Of a stretch of DNA of 9,283 bases, positions 1 through 6,564 are shown one piece after another. This stretch comes from Hyphomicrobiales bacterium. Its GTDB lineage: Bacteria; Pseudomonadota; Alphaproteobacteria; Rhizobiales; GCA-2746425. Below the pieces are notes generated by a model. It ran no database searches, was not told the DNA's origin, and saw only the letters and a list, made by a program, of their open reading frames with translations. Position 1 is the first letter of the stretch. Every line of letters starts with the position of its first letter. The stretch covers positions 1-9,283 of the forward strand of contig NVXB01000113.1 in the NCBI GenBank assembly GCA_002746425.1. The letters are read 5' to 3'. Position numbers and translations under genes: made by a program.

Positions 1-1
1 A

Positions 2-196
2 TTTGAGAAAACCAGCGGCAAGCCTGTGCCATATGAGATTGTCGATCGCCGCCCCGGTGATGTCGCCACCAGCTATGCAAACCCTGCAAAAGCCCACGAT
101 CTGCTTGGTTTTGAAGCAGAACGTGACCTCGGTGATATGTGCCGCGATGCCTGGAACTGGCAGCAGAGAAACCCGATGGGTTTTAAAAATGGCTAA
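2..196 (+). CDS. galE: UDP-glucose 4-epimerase, C-terminal fragment
   Basis: This is the last 64 codons of galE; the gene begins left of the window. The frame opens at base 2 and ends at TAA 194-196. The residues KPVPYEIVDRRPGD, followed by YANPAKAHDLLGF and ending WNWQQRNPMGF, match the conserved C-terminal end of GalE, where a substrate-domain strand carries the RRPGD motif and the final helix holds the W-W-Q-NP pattern. GalE is a cytosolic NAD-dependent short-chain dehydrogenase-like enzyme that interconverts UDP-glucose and UDP-galactose for surface polysaccharide synthesis and galactose use. Catalytic residues (the YxxxK motif and the NAD glycine motif) lie outside the window, so a close relative with another UDP-sugar substrate cannot be excluded. 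The gene converges on gph, with 10 bases between the two stop codons. Confidence 0.88.
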   Translation, partial: FEKTSGKPVPYEIVDRRPGDVATSYANPAKAHDLLGFEAERDLGDMCRDAWNWQQRNPMGFKNG

Positions 197-203
197 GGCA
201 GCC
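185..203 (-). terminator. Weak candidate intrinsic terminator of gph
   Basis: Reading leftward from the gph stop codon, a short hairpin GGCT-GCCTT-AGCC (203 down to 191) is followed after one A by five T (189-185). The stem is only four base pairs, so this is weak as an intrinsic terminator. It overlaps the galE stop codon on the other strand. A second perfect palindrome, AAACCC-GAT-GGGTTT at 169-183, lies just beyond and could add structure. Confidence 0.25.
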
Positions 204-206
204 CGT

Positions 207-875
207 TCAGTTTTTTAATTTGCCGACCGCATCTTCCAGTTCTGAAAAATGCGAGATGACGATATCCGGGCCCAGTTCTGTCACCGGCGTCATCGTATAG
301 CCAAAATCGACCGCAATCACCGGTACATTTGCTGCCTTTGCCGCATCAATGTCATTGGCACTGTCGCCAACCATAATGCTGCGTGCTGGATCGGCGTTTG
401 CCAGTTTGATGGTTTCCAGAATATGCGCTGGATGGGGCTTGTGCTGATCAAACGTGTCACCGCCGGTTATCACCGTGAACCAATCCAGCATATCTAGCTG
501 GCCAAGCAGCTTGCGCGCCAGATGCTCCACCTTGTTGGTGCAAACACCCAACGCCCAACCTTGAGAGCGTAAGGTTTCCATACTGTCAAACAGGCCAGGA
601 AAAGCATAGGTTTCTTGCGCAATGCGGGCTTCATAACGTTCCAGAAACACCGGAAACAGCTCATCCAACCTTTCCGATGCCACTTCACGAGATTGGGTTG
701 AATGACCAAGCTCAATCATCGCCCGCGCACCTTGGCCGATAAAATTGCGTGCCGTTGCCAGCTCAATCGGCTCGAGACCCTCATCCACCAAAATCGTATT
801 GAGTGTGCCGACAAGGTCTGGCGCAGTTTCAAGCAATGTGCCGTCCAAATCGAACAGCAAAAGGGAAGAGGTCAT
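207..875 (-). CDS. gph: Phosphoglycolate phosphatase-like HAD hydrolase
   Basis: This is a 222-residue soluble HAD-superfamily phosphatase, the usual length for Gph. Motif I is FDLDGTL with the nucleophile and acid/base pair D9 and D11. A helical cap with the Gph-like FIGQGARAMI (45-54) follows. Motif II is VCTNK with T113, and motif III is the lysine K146 in HKPHP. Motif IV is VGDSANDID with the Mg-binding D171 and D175. All catalytic residues are present. By family the enzyme hydrolyses 2-phosphoglycolate, which forms during DNA repair and oxygenase side reactions, to glycolate. Substrate range in this family is loose, so another small phosphate ester is possible. It is the last gene of the leftward group, 51 bases after the UbiH-like gene. 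The Shine-Dalgarno sequence is weak (an AAAGA-type stretch upstream of the ATG). Confidence 0.85.
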   Translation of the reverse strand: MTSSLLLFDLDGTLLETAPDLVGTLNTILVDEGLEPIELATARNFIGQGARAMIELGHSTQSREVASERLDELFPVFLERYEARIAQETYAFPGLFDSMETLRSQGWALGVCTNKVEHLARKLLGQLDMLDWFTVITGGDTFDQHKPHPAHILETIKLANADPARSIMVGDSANDIDAAKAANVPVIAVDFGYTMTPVTELGPDIVISHFSELEDAVGKLKN

Positions 876-895
876 AAAAGTCTTTCAGATTGTTT

Positions 896-917
896 CGCAG
901 ACCCAGAAAGGGCTGCG
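896..917 (-). other. Stem-loop between the hydroxylase gene and gph
   Basis: On the leftward transcript, CGCAGCCC pairs with GGG-T-CTGCG around a TTTCT loop, giving eight base pairs with one bulged T. It occupies nearly half of the 51-base gap and ends about 20 bases before the gph start. No T tract follows, so it does not look like an intrinsic terminator. It could set the relative level of gph by RNA processing or stability, which is inference from position only. Confidence 0.4.
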
Positions 918-926
918 GGGAAGGAA

Positions 927-2099
927 TTAAACACCAACACCTTGGCGCATTAGTGATTTTCGGATTGATGGAATGGAACCGGCTGCAAACAGCCCCAGGC
1001 CGCGCAGCATTTGCACCGGCAGCAAATCGCTAAGCAGGGAGCGGTTTAGCAAATCCACGCCATAGGTTCTGCTTTTTACGTCAAGCTGGCGGTTTTTTGC
1101 ATACGCTTCGCTGAGATTGGCAATAAAATCGCCTGGATTGGCAGCAAGCGCTTCAACCATGGATTTGATATCGCGAATGCCCAAATTTAGCCCCTGCGCG
1201 CCGATGGGCGGAAAGGCATGGCCGCTTTCACCCACAAGAAACACTGGGCCAGAACCCATTTTCTTGGCAATCTGCGCATTCATCGGGAAAAACTGACGTC
1301 TTTCCAAAATTGATATTTTGCCAACAAGGTGGCTGCTCTTTTGCTCAATTTCAGCGCTCAAAGCCGCGTCATCCATCGCCATCAATTCCTGCACCTTTTC
1401 CGGCGTTTCCACCCATACAAGGCTAGAGCGGTTGCCGTGCAACGGCACAAGTGTAAACGGGCCGGTTTTGGTATGAAACTCGGTAGATACATTATTGTGA
1501 GGCCGCGAATGGCTGAATTGTGTGACAAAAGCGCATTGCGGATAAGCCCATTGCTGCAAGGCAATGCCGGATAATTCGCGGATTTTGGATGCTTTGCCAT
1601 CGGCGGCCACAATCAGTTTTGCAGTCAGCACCTGACCATCTGCCAATGTGAGTTTGGGATTTTCCGATAAATCAGCATTCTCGACAATACCATCAACCAA
1701 CTTAAAGCCGGGCAGACCATCAATGGCGCTTTTGATGGATTTGATGAGGATTTCGACAGGAATGTTGAGCGCAAAACAGGGAAAGCCAATTTCTTTGGCA
1801 TCAAATTCAACTTCAGGCGCTCTGATAAGGCGCTCCGTGGCATCAACCATACGCATGATTTCAAGCGGCGTGGAATCTTCCATTTCTTCGGGAATAAGAT
1901 CAAGAGAACGTAAGAATTCCAGCGATCCTTGCATCAAAGCGATGGTCCGGTAATCGCGCTTTTGCACGGCTGGTGCCACAAGCGTTGTTTGATATCCTGC
2001 TCGCAACAACGCCAACGCGGAAACCCACCCAACCGGCCCACCACCAACAATAATGGCGTCTGCTTTATGTGTGGCATTGCTATCTGATTGATCGGTCAT
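927..2099 (-). CDS. UbiH/UbiF-family FAD-dependent hydroxylase
   Basis: This 390-residue flavoprotein monooxygenase has the normal length for the UbiH/UbiF/UbiL/COQ6 group, which hydroxylates the polyprenyl-phenol ring during ubiquinone synthesis using O2 and reduced FAD at the membrane surface. The ADP-binding GxGxxG motif is IIVGGGPVG (G19, G21, G24). The middle DG motif is VAADGKASKIRE (D167, G168). The second FAD motif is FLVGESGHAFPPIGAQGLNLG (288-307), diagnostic for ubiquinone hydroxylases. The usual GD there is G290-E291, which I recall as common in alphaproteobacterial members. There is no transmembrane helix; the C-terminal stretch (360-380) is hydrophobic and basic. The start ATG overlaps the TfoX-like stop as ATGA, implying coupled translation. 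Which ring position it acts on cannot be told from sequence, so no symbol is given. Confidence 0.85.
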   Translation of the reverse strand: MTDQSDSNATHKADAIIVGGGPVGWVSALALLRAGYQTTLVAPAVQKRDYRTIALMQGSLEFLRSLDLIPEEMEDSTPLEIMRMVDATERLIRAPEVEFDAKEIGFPCFALNIPVEILIKSIKSAIDGLPGFKLVDGIVENADLSENPKLTLADGQVLTAKLIVAADGKASKIRELSGIALQQWAYPQCAFVTQFSHSRPHNNVSTEFHTKTGPFTLVPLHGNRSSLVWVETPEKVQELMAMDDAALSAEIEQKSSHLVGKISILERRQFFPMNAQIAKKMGSGPVFLVGESGHAFPPIGAQGLNLGIRDIKSMVEALAANPGDFIANLSEAYAKNRQLDVKSRTYGVDLLNRSLLSDLLPVQMLRGLGLFAAGSIPSIRKSLMRQGVGV

Positions 2100-2380
2100 T
2101 TTGCCGTAACCTTTGCTTTAAGGCTTTGTTTGGTCGCTGCATCTAAATCGCGCCAGTCGCAGCCGCGCAAGGCTGCCTCCATGGCATAAAGCGCATTGAG
2201 GCTTGCACCGGAGCCAAATCTGAACTTTAGCCGTGTGTAAGCAACAACAGCGCCCGTTTCCTTAAGTGTTTCAGCATCTGGGATATCCACCTCCGCAAGC
2301 ATTCTTGCAGTGGCTGGCCCCAGATTGCGCATGGACTCAATTGGCGTGTTCATAGCTGGGATATATCTGACAATGACCAT
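2096..2380 (-). CDS. Stand-alone TfoX C-terminal-domain protein
   Basis: This 94-residue protein consists almost entirely of the TfoX C-terminal domain, a small helical domain with a helix-hairpin-helix-like MRNLGPATARMLAEV segment. It is followed by GAVVAYTRLK and LNALYAMEAALRGCDWRDL, all typical of the family. The N-terminal domain found in full-length TfoX/Sxy competence regulators is absent. Such single-domain proteins are common in proteobacteria and their role is not established, so no competence function is claimed. Two starts are possible: ATG at 2380, or ATG at 2353, which gives MNTPIESMRNLGP and fits family N-termini better. Neither has a clear Shine-Dalgarno sequence. Its TGA overlaps the ATG of the UbiH-like gene, so the two are probably cotranscribed and translationally coupled. 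Confidence 0.8.
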   Translation of the reverse strand: MVIVRYIPAMNTPIESMRNLGPATARMLAEVDIPDAETLKETGAVVAYTRLKFRFGSGASLNALYAMEAALRGCDWRDLDAATKQSLKAKVTAK

Positions 2381-2479
2381 TCGGAAAAGGATTTACATGA
2401 AATCAGATAAGCATTTGGGAAATGCGGGGAGTAGGCTAAAGCTGTGTTTGTCGTGACGCATGAAATTTGGGCCTAATAG
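2381..2479. promoter_or_regulatory. Divergent intergenic region with 15-base palindrome
   Basis: This 99-base gap must hold promoters for the leftward tfoX-like group and the rightward MFS-qor pair. A perfect inverted repeat GCATTT-GGG-AAATGC lies at 2411-2425, near the middle, where an operator serving both directions would sit. I could not find a convincing -35/-10 pair on either strand: TTTACA at 2392-2397 has no good -10 at 17 bases. The palindrome could be an operator or chance; no regulator gene lies in the window. Confidence 0.4.
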
Positions 2480-2483
2480 ATGA
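2460..2483 (+). other. Possible 7-codon upstream reading frame (MKFGPNR)
   Basis: ATG at 2460 opens a seven-codon frame, MKFGPNR, that ends at TGA 2481-2483. Its stop overlaps the ATG of the MFS gene (2480-2482) as ATGA. The arrangement would allow translational coupling into the transporter gene, which has no clear Shine-Dalgarno sequence of its own. The upstream frame also lacks an obvious ribosome binding site, so it may be chance. Confidence 0.2.
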
Positions 2484-3688
2484 ACACTACAGAACCTCAA
2501 TCGCAGGCATTGCAAGCTGCAAACCAGCAGGCCCAAGATCAGCAAGCCGGTGGCAAAAAGGCAGTTTGGTGCATAAGAGGCCTGTTTTTTTTCGAATCTG
2601 CCTTGCTGACGAATTTGTTTCCAAGGTTTCCAGATATCAAAACTGCCCTCAACCTTGACCATGCAGAGCTTGGTTTGGGTTTGCTCGGCCTATCCATTGG
2701 CACCCTGATTTCGCTACTGTTTGCTGGCGGCGTGGTGGAACGTATCGGCACCCGCAAAGCCTCGCTCATCGGCATTGTGCTGGTTTCTGTTGGCATGATC
2801 ATTCCGCCGCTGGCATTTTCCATGGGCAGTCTGTTTGTCTCTCTTCTATTCGTTGGGTTGGCGCTGGCCTTTGTCGAAATCGGCATGAATGTTGACGCTG
2901 ATCGCACCGAAAAGTGGATCAAACGCCCCATTATGAGTTCGTGCCATGGGTTTTGGAGCTTGGGCGCTTTGGCGGGCACAGGTTCTGGCGCGTTAGCCGC
3001 TGGGTTTGGTCTCACACCGTTTGAGCAAATGCTGATTTTCTCGCCAGTCTTCGGTTCTTTGGCGCTTTTCCTCATCTTTTTGCGCCCAGCCATCCAAACA
3101 CCACCGCCATCGGGCGATAAAAACCCCGCTTTTGCCCTGCCAACCAAAATGATGCTGGGTCTGTGCATTTTCCCGGTTGGTATGCAAATGACCGAAGGCG
3201 CCGCCTTTGATTGGAGCGGCATTTACATGCGCGAGATTGTTAATGGCACGGCGACACATATTGGCGCTGCCTATTTTGCCTTTACACTTTCCATGGCATT
3301 GGCGCGCTTTGTTGGTGATCGGTTGCGAACGGCGATTGGACCCATAAGACTGGGCCAGCTCTCCTCCATCATTGGCATTGCGGGCGTCGTTATTCTCGGT
3401 ATATCCACAACACCCGAGCTGGCCATTGTTGGCTGGGCCTTGGTGGGCCTTGGCGTTGCGGCGGCTTTCCCGCTTTCCATTACGGCGGCGGCAGAGTTTG
3501 GCGGACGCCCGGCAGCAGTCAATGTTGCCAGCGTGTTTTTGATAGCTTTCAGCGCTTTTCTCATTGGTCCGCCATTGATCGGATTTGCCTCAAATCTGAT
3601 CGGATTGAAGCTTGGTCTGATGACTTTGCTACCCTTTTGCGTAATCGGCCTTATATTGGCTCCTGAGCTAGGACGAAAACACAGTTAG
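2480..3688 (+). CDS. MFS transporter, YbjJ/fucose-permease-like
   Basis: This 402-residue inner-membrane protein has about 12 hydrophobic segments, beginning near residue 29 after a polar, glutamine-rich N-terminus (residues 4-27). Family marks shared with YbjJ-type members of the major facilitator superfamily include RFPDIKTALNLDHAELGLGLL in the first loop and the basic loop ERIGTRK (87-93) between helices 2 and 3. Others are GMNVDADRTEK (135-145), CHGFWSLGALAG (155-166) and EGAAFDWSGIYM (239-250), then a second-half loop ARFVGDRL (275-282). These relatives are proton-driven transporters, but the substrate of the YbjJ branch is not known, so none is assigned. The start lacks a strong Shine-Dalgarno sequence; an upstream seven-codon frame overlaps it. 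The stop lies 8 bases before qorA, so the two form one operon. Confidence 0.85.
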   Translation: MNTTEPQSQALQAANQQAQDQQAGGKKAVWCIRGLFFFESALLTNLFPRFPDIKTALNLDHAELGLGLLGLSIGTLISLLFAGGVVERIGTRKASLIGIVLVSVGMIIPPLAFSMGSLFVSLLFVGLALAFVEIGMNVDADRTEKWIKRPIMSSCHGFWSLGALAGTGSGALAAGFGLTPFEQMLIFSPVFGSLALFLIFLRPAIQTPPPSGDKNPAFALPTKMMLGLCIFPVGMQMTEGAAFDWSGIYMREIVNGTATHIGAAYFAFTLSMALARFVGDRLRTAIGPIRLGQLSSIIGIAGVVILGISTTPELAIVGWALVGLGVAAAFPLSITAAAEFGGRPAAVNVASVFLIAFSAFLIGPPLIGFASNLIGLKLGLMTLLPFCVIGLILAPELGRKHS

Positions 3689-3696
3689 GAATTCCC

Positions 3697-4674
3697 ATGA
3701 CCAAAGCCATAGTCATTCGCGAAAACGGCGGGCCAGAAGTACTTAAGTTCGAAGAGGTAAAAGTTGCTGATCCGGGCGCAGGAGAGGTTCTGATTCGCCA
3801 CACGGCTATTGGGCTTAATTTCATTGATGTGTACTTCCGCTCCGGCCTCTATCCATCACCCACCGGCTTGCCGTTCATCCCCGGCAATGAGGGCGCAGGT
3901 ATCGTCGAGGCCGTTGGCGAAGGGGTAACCCACGTTAAAGAAGGCGACCGTGTTGCCTATGTCGGGCCTCTTGGTGCCTACGCTGAGGCGCGCATTGTTC
4001 CCGCCGATAGATTGGTCATTATACCAGACGATATTTCAGACAAAACCGCCGCCGCGATGATGCTGAAAGGCATGACGGTTCAATATCTGCTGCGCCGCAC
4101 GTTTCGCGTTGTTGAGGGCAACACGATATTATTCCACGCTGCAAGTGGCGGTGTTGGTTTGATTGCCTGTCAGTGGGCAAAAGCATTGGGCGCAACGGTT
4201 ATCGGCACTGTTGGGTCTGATGAAAAGGCTGAGCTGGCCCGTGCCCACGGCGCGCATCATGTCATCAATTATCGCACCGAAGATTTTGTTGAAAGAGTTA
4301 AAGAAATCACCTGCGGCAAGGGCGTTGATGTGGTGTATGATTCTGTAGGGCAGGACACCTATCCCGGTTCACTCGATTGCTTGAAACCACTGGGTATGTG
4401 GGTGTTGTTTGGGCAATCATCTGGCCCAGTTACCAATTTTAATCTGGCTGATTTGGCGCAAAAGGGTTCATTGTTCGCCACGCGCCCCACAATTTTCAAT
4501 TACATTGCTGCGCGCTCCGATTTGGAGGAAACAGCCAGTGATTTGTTCAATATTGTAGCATCTGGTCAGGTGAAAATACCGGTCAATCAAGAGTTTCATT
4601 TGTCCGAGGCCAGCAAGGCCCATGAGGCGCTTGAAGGTCGTAAAACTACCGGTGCAAGTGTGCTGACACTTTAA
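3697..4674 (+). CDS. qorA: NADPH:quinone oxidoreductase, zinc-free MDR family
   Basis: This 325-residue enzyme aligns in memory over its whole length with E. coli QorA. Shared landmarks are NFIDVYFRSGLYP (41-53), GNEGAGIVEAVG (63-74) and LKGMTVQYLLRRT (123-135). The NADPH-binding motif HAASGGVG (147-154) runs into LIACQWAKALGATVIGTVGS. VINYRTEDFVERVKEIT, VYDSVGQDTYPGSLDCL and KGSLFATRP follow. The zinc ligands of alcohol dehydrogenases are absent, as expected of the quinone reductase branch. The family reduces quinones in the cytosol with NADPH, usually by one electron for QorA itself. A good AGGAA Shine-Dalgarno (3688-3692) precedes the ATG. It follows the MFS gene by 8 bases, suggesting the exported or imported compound and the reductase may belong to one response, which is inference. 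Confidence 0.92.
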   Translation: MTKAIVIRENGGPEVLKFEEVKVADPGAGEVLIRHTAIGLNFIDVYFRSGLYPSPTGLPFIPGNEGAGIVEAVGEGVTHVKEGDRVAYVGPLGAYAEARIVPADRLVIIPDDISDKTAAAMMLKGMTVQYLLRRTFRVVEGNTILFHAASGGVGLIACQWAKALGATVIGTVGSDEKAELARAHGAHHVINYRTEDFVERVKEITCGKGVDVVYDSVGQDTYPGSLDCLKPLGMWVLFGQSSGPVTNFNLADLAQKGSLFATRPTIFNYIAARSDLEETASDLFNIVASGQVKIPVNQEFHLSEASKAHEALEGRKTTGASVLTL

Positions 4675-4707
4675 AACTATCGCATATTACCCCTTCCAAA
4701 GCTCAAA

Positions 4708-4736
4708 TTGCCTGATACATTGCCAAACACAATAAT
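4708..4736 (+). promoter_or_regulatory. Candidate promoter of the uraH-xdhABC operon
   Basis: TTGCCT (4708-4713) and AATAAT (4731-4736) are separated by 17 bases, a fair match to -35 and -10 of a sigma-70-type promoter (4/6 and 5/6 to the E. coli consensus). A transcript would start near 4743, giving a short leader of about 25 bases before uraH. ATTGCC occurs twice, at 4707-4712 and 4719-4724, 12 bases apart. ATTG-N7-CAAT (4719-4733) has the T-N11-A form of LysR-type sites. The rest of the 92-base gap after qorA shows no clear terminator hairpin, so readthrough from qorA is possible. Confidence 0.4.
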
Positions 4737-4766
4737 GGTGAAAACAGAGCGACGCGAAGGGGAATT

Positions 4767-5105
4767 ATGGCTGGCTTGTCGACACATGTGCTTGATACAT
4801 CCAATGGACTGCCTGCTCCGGGCTTGAAAATAGAGCTGTGGAGCGGGGATGGTAAAAACCTGCTGAACGAAGCGGTTACCAATCAGGATGGCCGCACCGA
4901 TGTGCCCTTATTAAGCGCTGATGATGCATCTGACGGGTTTTATGAAATTAAGTTTTTTGCTGGGGATTATCTAACTGGGCGCGGCGAAGAAGATGCGTTT
5001 TATGACGTGATCTCGATCCGCTTCCGTTTCGATACGGGGCGGCCCCACCACCATATACCGTTGCTGCTATCGCCGTTCGGCTACTCAACCTATCGCGGGA
5101 GCTGA
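4767..5105 (+). CDS. uraH: 5-hydroxyisourate hydrolase (transthyretin-like)
   Basis: This 112-residue protein has full family length and starts at ATG 4767, preceded by AAGGGGA about 4 bases upstream. The N-terminal signature LSTHVLDTSNGLPAPG and the C-terminal HHHIPLLLSPFGYSTYRGS are diagnostic. Expected active-site residues are present: H7, R43 in DGRTDVPLL, H96, and the terminal YRGS tetrapeptide (109-112) that separates these hydrolases from vertebrate transthyretin. No signal peptide is seen, so it acts in the cytosol, as a tetramer by family. It hydrolyses 5-hydroxyisourate, the unstable product of urate oxidation, to OHCU, which UraD then decarboxylates to allantoin. It leads the xanthine dehydrogenase operon, and xdhA begins one base after its stop. 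Neither urate oxidase nor uraD is in the window. Confidence 0.95.
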   Translation: MAGLSTHVLDTSNGLPAPGLKIELWSGDGKNLLNEAVTNQDGRTDVPLLSADDASDGFYEIKFFAGDYLTGRGEEDAFYDVISIRFRFDTGRPHHHIPLLLSPFGYSTYRGS

Positions 5106-5106
5106 T

Positions 5107-6564
5107 ATGCGCCATCACATCCATTTTCATCTCAATGATCAGCCCATTCGCCTGGATGCGTTTGATCCCACCAAAACCTTGCTGGACTATATCCGTGAGG
5201 AAAAGCACCTGACCGGCACCAAAGAGGGCTGCAATGAGGGCGATTGCGGTGCTTGCACCATCGCGCTTGGGTCGTTTGAGAATGAAAAAATGGTGTATCG
5301 CCCGGTCAATGCCTGCATTCAATTGCTGGGCATGATGGACGGTAAACATGTGGTGACAGTGGAGCATTTGCGCGCTCAAAACGGTGATTTGCATCCGGTT
5401 CAAAACGCAATGGTCAAACATCATGGCTCGCAATGCGGCTTTTGCACGCCGGGTATTGTCATGTCGCTTTATTGTTTGCATCAGGCAGAAGATGAACCCG
5501 CGCAGCGTGAAACGGTCAACACCTGGCTTGCCGGAAACCTTTGTCGTTGTACCGGCTATCGCCCCATTGTGGATGCAGCGATGGAAAGCTGTTTTGGAAC
5601 GCCAACTGATACCAAAAGCCCAAATCTGCTCGAGGATAATATTTCTGCGCTGGTTGGGGATGACGAGCAGTTTTTTGCGACCCCAGCAACGCTGCAAGAC
5701 GCCTTGAAAATATATGCAGATCACCCCGATGCGACGCCAGTCTCCGGTGCAACCGATGTCGGGCTATGGGTGACCAAACGCCTGAGTAAATTGCCAAAGA
5801 TATTGTTTCTTGGCCGTATTGCGGAACTCATGACGATTGAAGATTCTGCGTCAGAGCTGGTGTTGGGAGCAGGCGTTAGTTTTGAGGCCTCTTTGCCGTA
5901 TCTGGCAGCGATAGATGTCGATATCGCAAGCCTGATCAAACGTATCGGCTCGCGGCAGGTGCGCGCCAGTGGCACCATTGGTGGTAATATAGCCAACGGT
6001 TCGCCCATCGGGGATTCCCCACCAATGCTGATTGCGCTTGGTGCGAATGTAGAACTGCAAAGCCAGTCCGAAACGCGCCAGATGCCGCTGGAAGAGTTTT
6101 TCATTGAATATGGCAAGCAAAACCGCCGTATGGGCGAGCTGATCACCAAAATAATCATCCCCAAACCAGCGGCCAATGAGCATATTCGCTGCGCTAAAAT
6201 TTCAAAACGGTTTGATCAGGATATTTCGGCGGTTATGGCCGGTTTTAAAATCACGCTGGATGGCAACACGATACAGGCAGCTCGCATCGCCTATGGCGGT
6301 ATGGCCGGTACGCCGATGCAAGCTGCAAAAGTTGAAGCAGCTTTGATCGGCGCGGATATCACCAACGAATCCAGTTGGTCCGCAGCAATTGATCTGCTGA
6401 GCGATGATTTTGCCCCGATGAGCGATATGCGCGCCAGCGCTGAGTACCGTATGCAGGTGGCGAAAAACTGCCTGCGCCGTGCCTTGCTGGAAATTGGGGG
6501 CGCATCGAGCCAAAACACCCGTGTTACCGGCTTGCGTGAAACCGGATTGGAGGCTGCCCAATGA
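5107..6564 (+). CDS. xdhA: Xanthine dehydrogenase, iron-sulfur/FAD subunit
   Basis: This 485-residue small subunit has the usual bacterial XdhA length. The N-terminal plant-type 2Fe-2S domain has ligands C42, C47, C50 and C70 in GCNEGDCGAC and NACIQ. The second 2Fe-2S domain has C110, C113, C146 and C148 in CGFCTPG and NLCRCTGYRP. After a linker near 165-190 comes the FAD domain, with PVSGATDVGLWVTK (211-224), the isoalloxazine-binding QVRASGTIGGNIANGSPIGD (284-303) and a CO-dehydrogenase flavoprotein C-terminal domain with AYGGMAGTP. It passes electrons from the molybdenum subunit through both clusters to FAD and on to NAD. GGGAG at 5097-5101, inside the end of uraH, is the ribosome site. 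The 1-base gap to uraH and the 4-base overlap with xdhB indicate coupled translation of the operon. Confidence 0.96.
   Translation: MRHHIHFHLNDQPIRLDAFDPTKTLLDYIREEKHLTGTKEGCNEGDCGACTIALGSFENEKMVYRPVNACIQLLGMMDGKHVVTVEHLRAQNGDLHPVQNAMVKHHGSQCGFCTPGIVMSLYCLHQAEDEPAQRETVNTWLAGNLCRCTGYRPIVDAAMESCFGTPTDTKSPNLLEDNISALVGDDEQFFATPATLQDALKIYADHPDATPVSGATDVGLWVTKRLSKLPKILFLGRIAELMTIEDSASELVLGAGVSFEASLPYLAAIDVDIASLIKRIGSRQVRASGTIGGNIANGSPIGDSPPMLIALGANVELQSQSETRQMPLEEFFIEYGKQNRRMGELITKIIIPKPAANEHIRCAKISKRFDQDISAVMAGFKITLDGNTIQAARIAYGGMAGTPMQAAKVEAALIGADITNESSWSAAIDLLSDDFAPMSDMRASAEYRMQVAKNCLRRALLEIGGASSQNTRVTGLRETGLEAAQ

Noticed and set aside
3..218. A 71-codon frame on the plus strand at the left edge
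   Set aside because: The +2 frame there reads the conserved GalE C-terminus; this one is an out-of-phase shadow.
2392..2397. TTTACA as a -35 box for the MFS gene
   Set aside because: No -10-like hexamer lies 16-18 bases downstream.
2539..3222. A 227-codon open frame on the minus strand inside the MFS gene
   Set aside because: It is antisense to a well-supported MFS gene, rich in P, S, R and K in a pattern typical of shadow frames, and resembles no family I know.
4948..5724. A 258-codon open frame on the minus strand across uraH and xdhA
   Set aside because: It lies opposite two genes with diagnostic motifs and shows no recognisable domain; its length follows from the codon use of the real genes.
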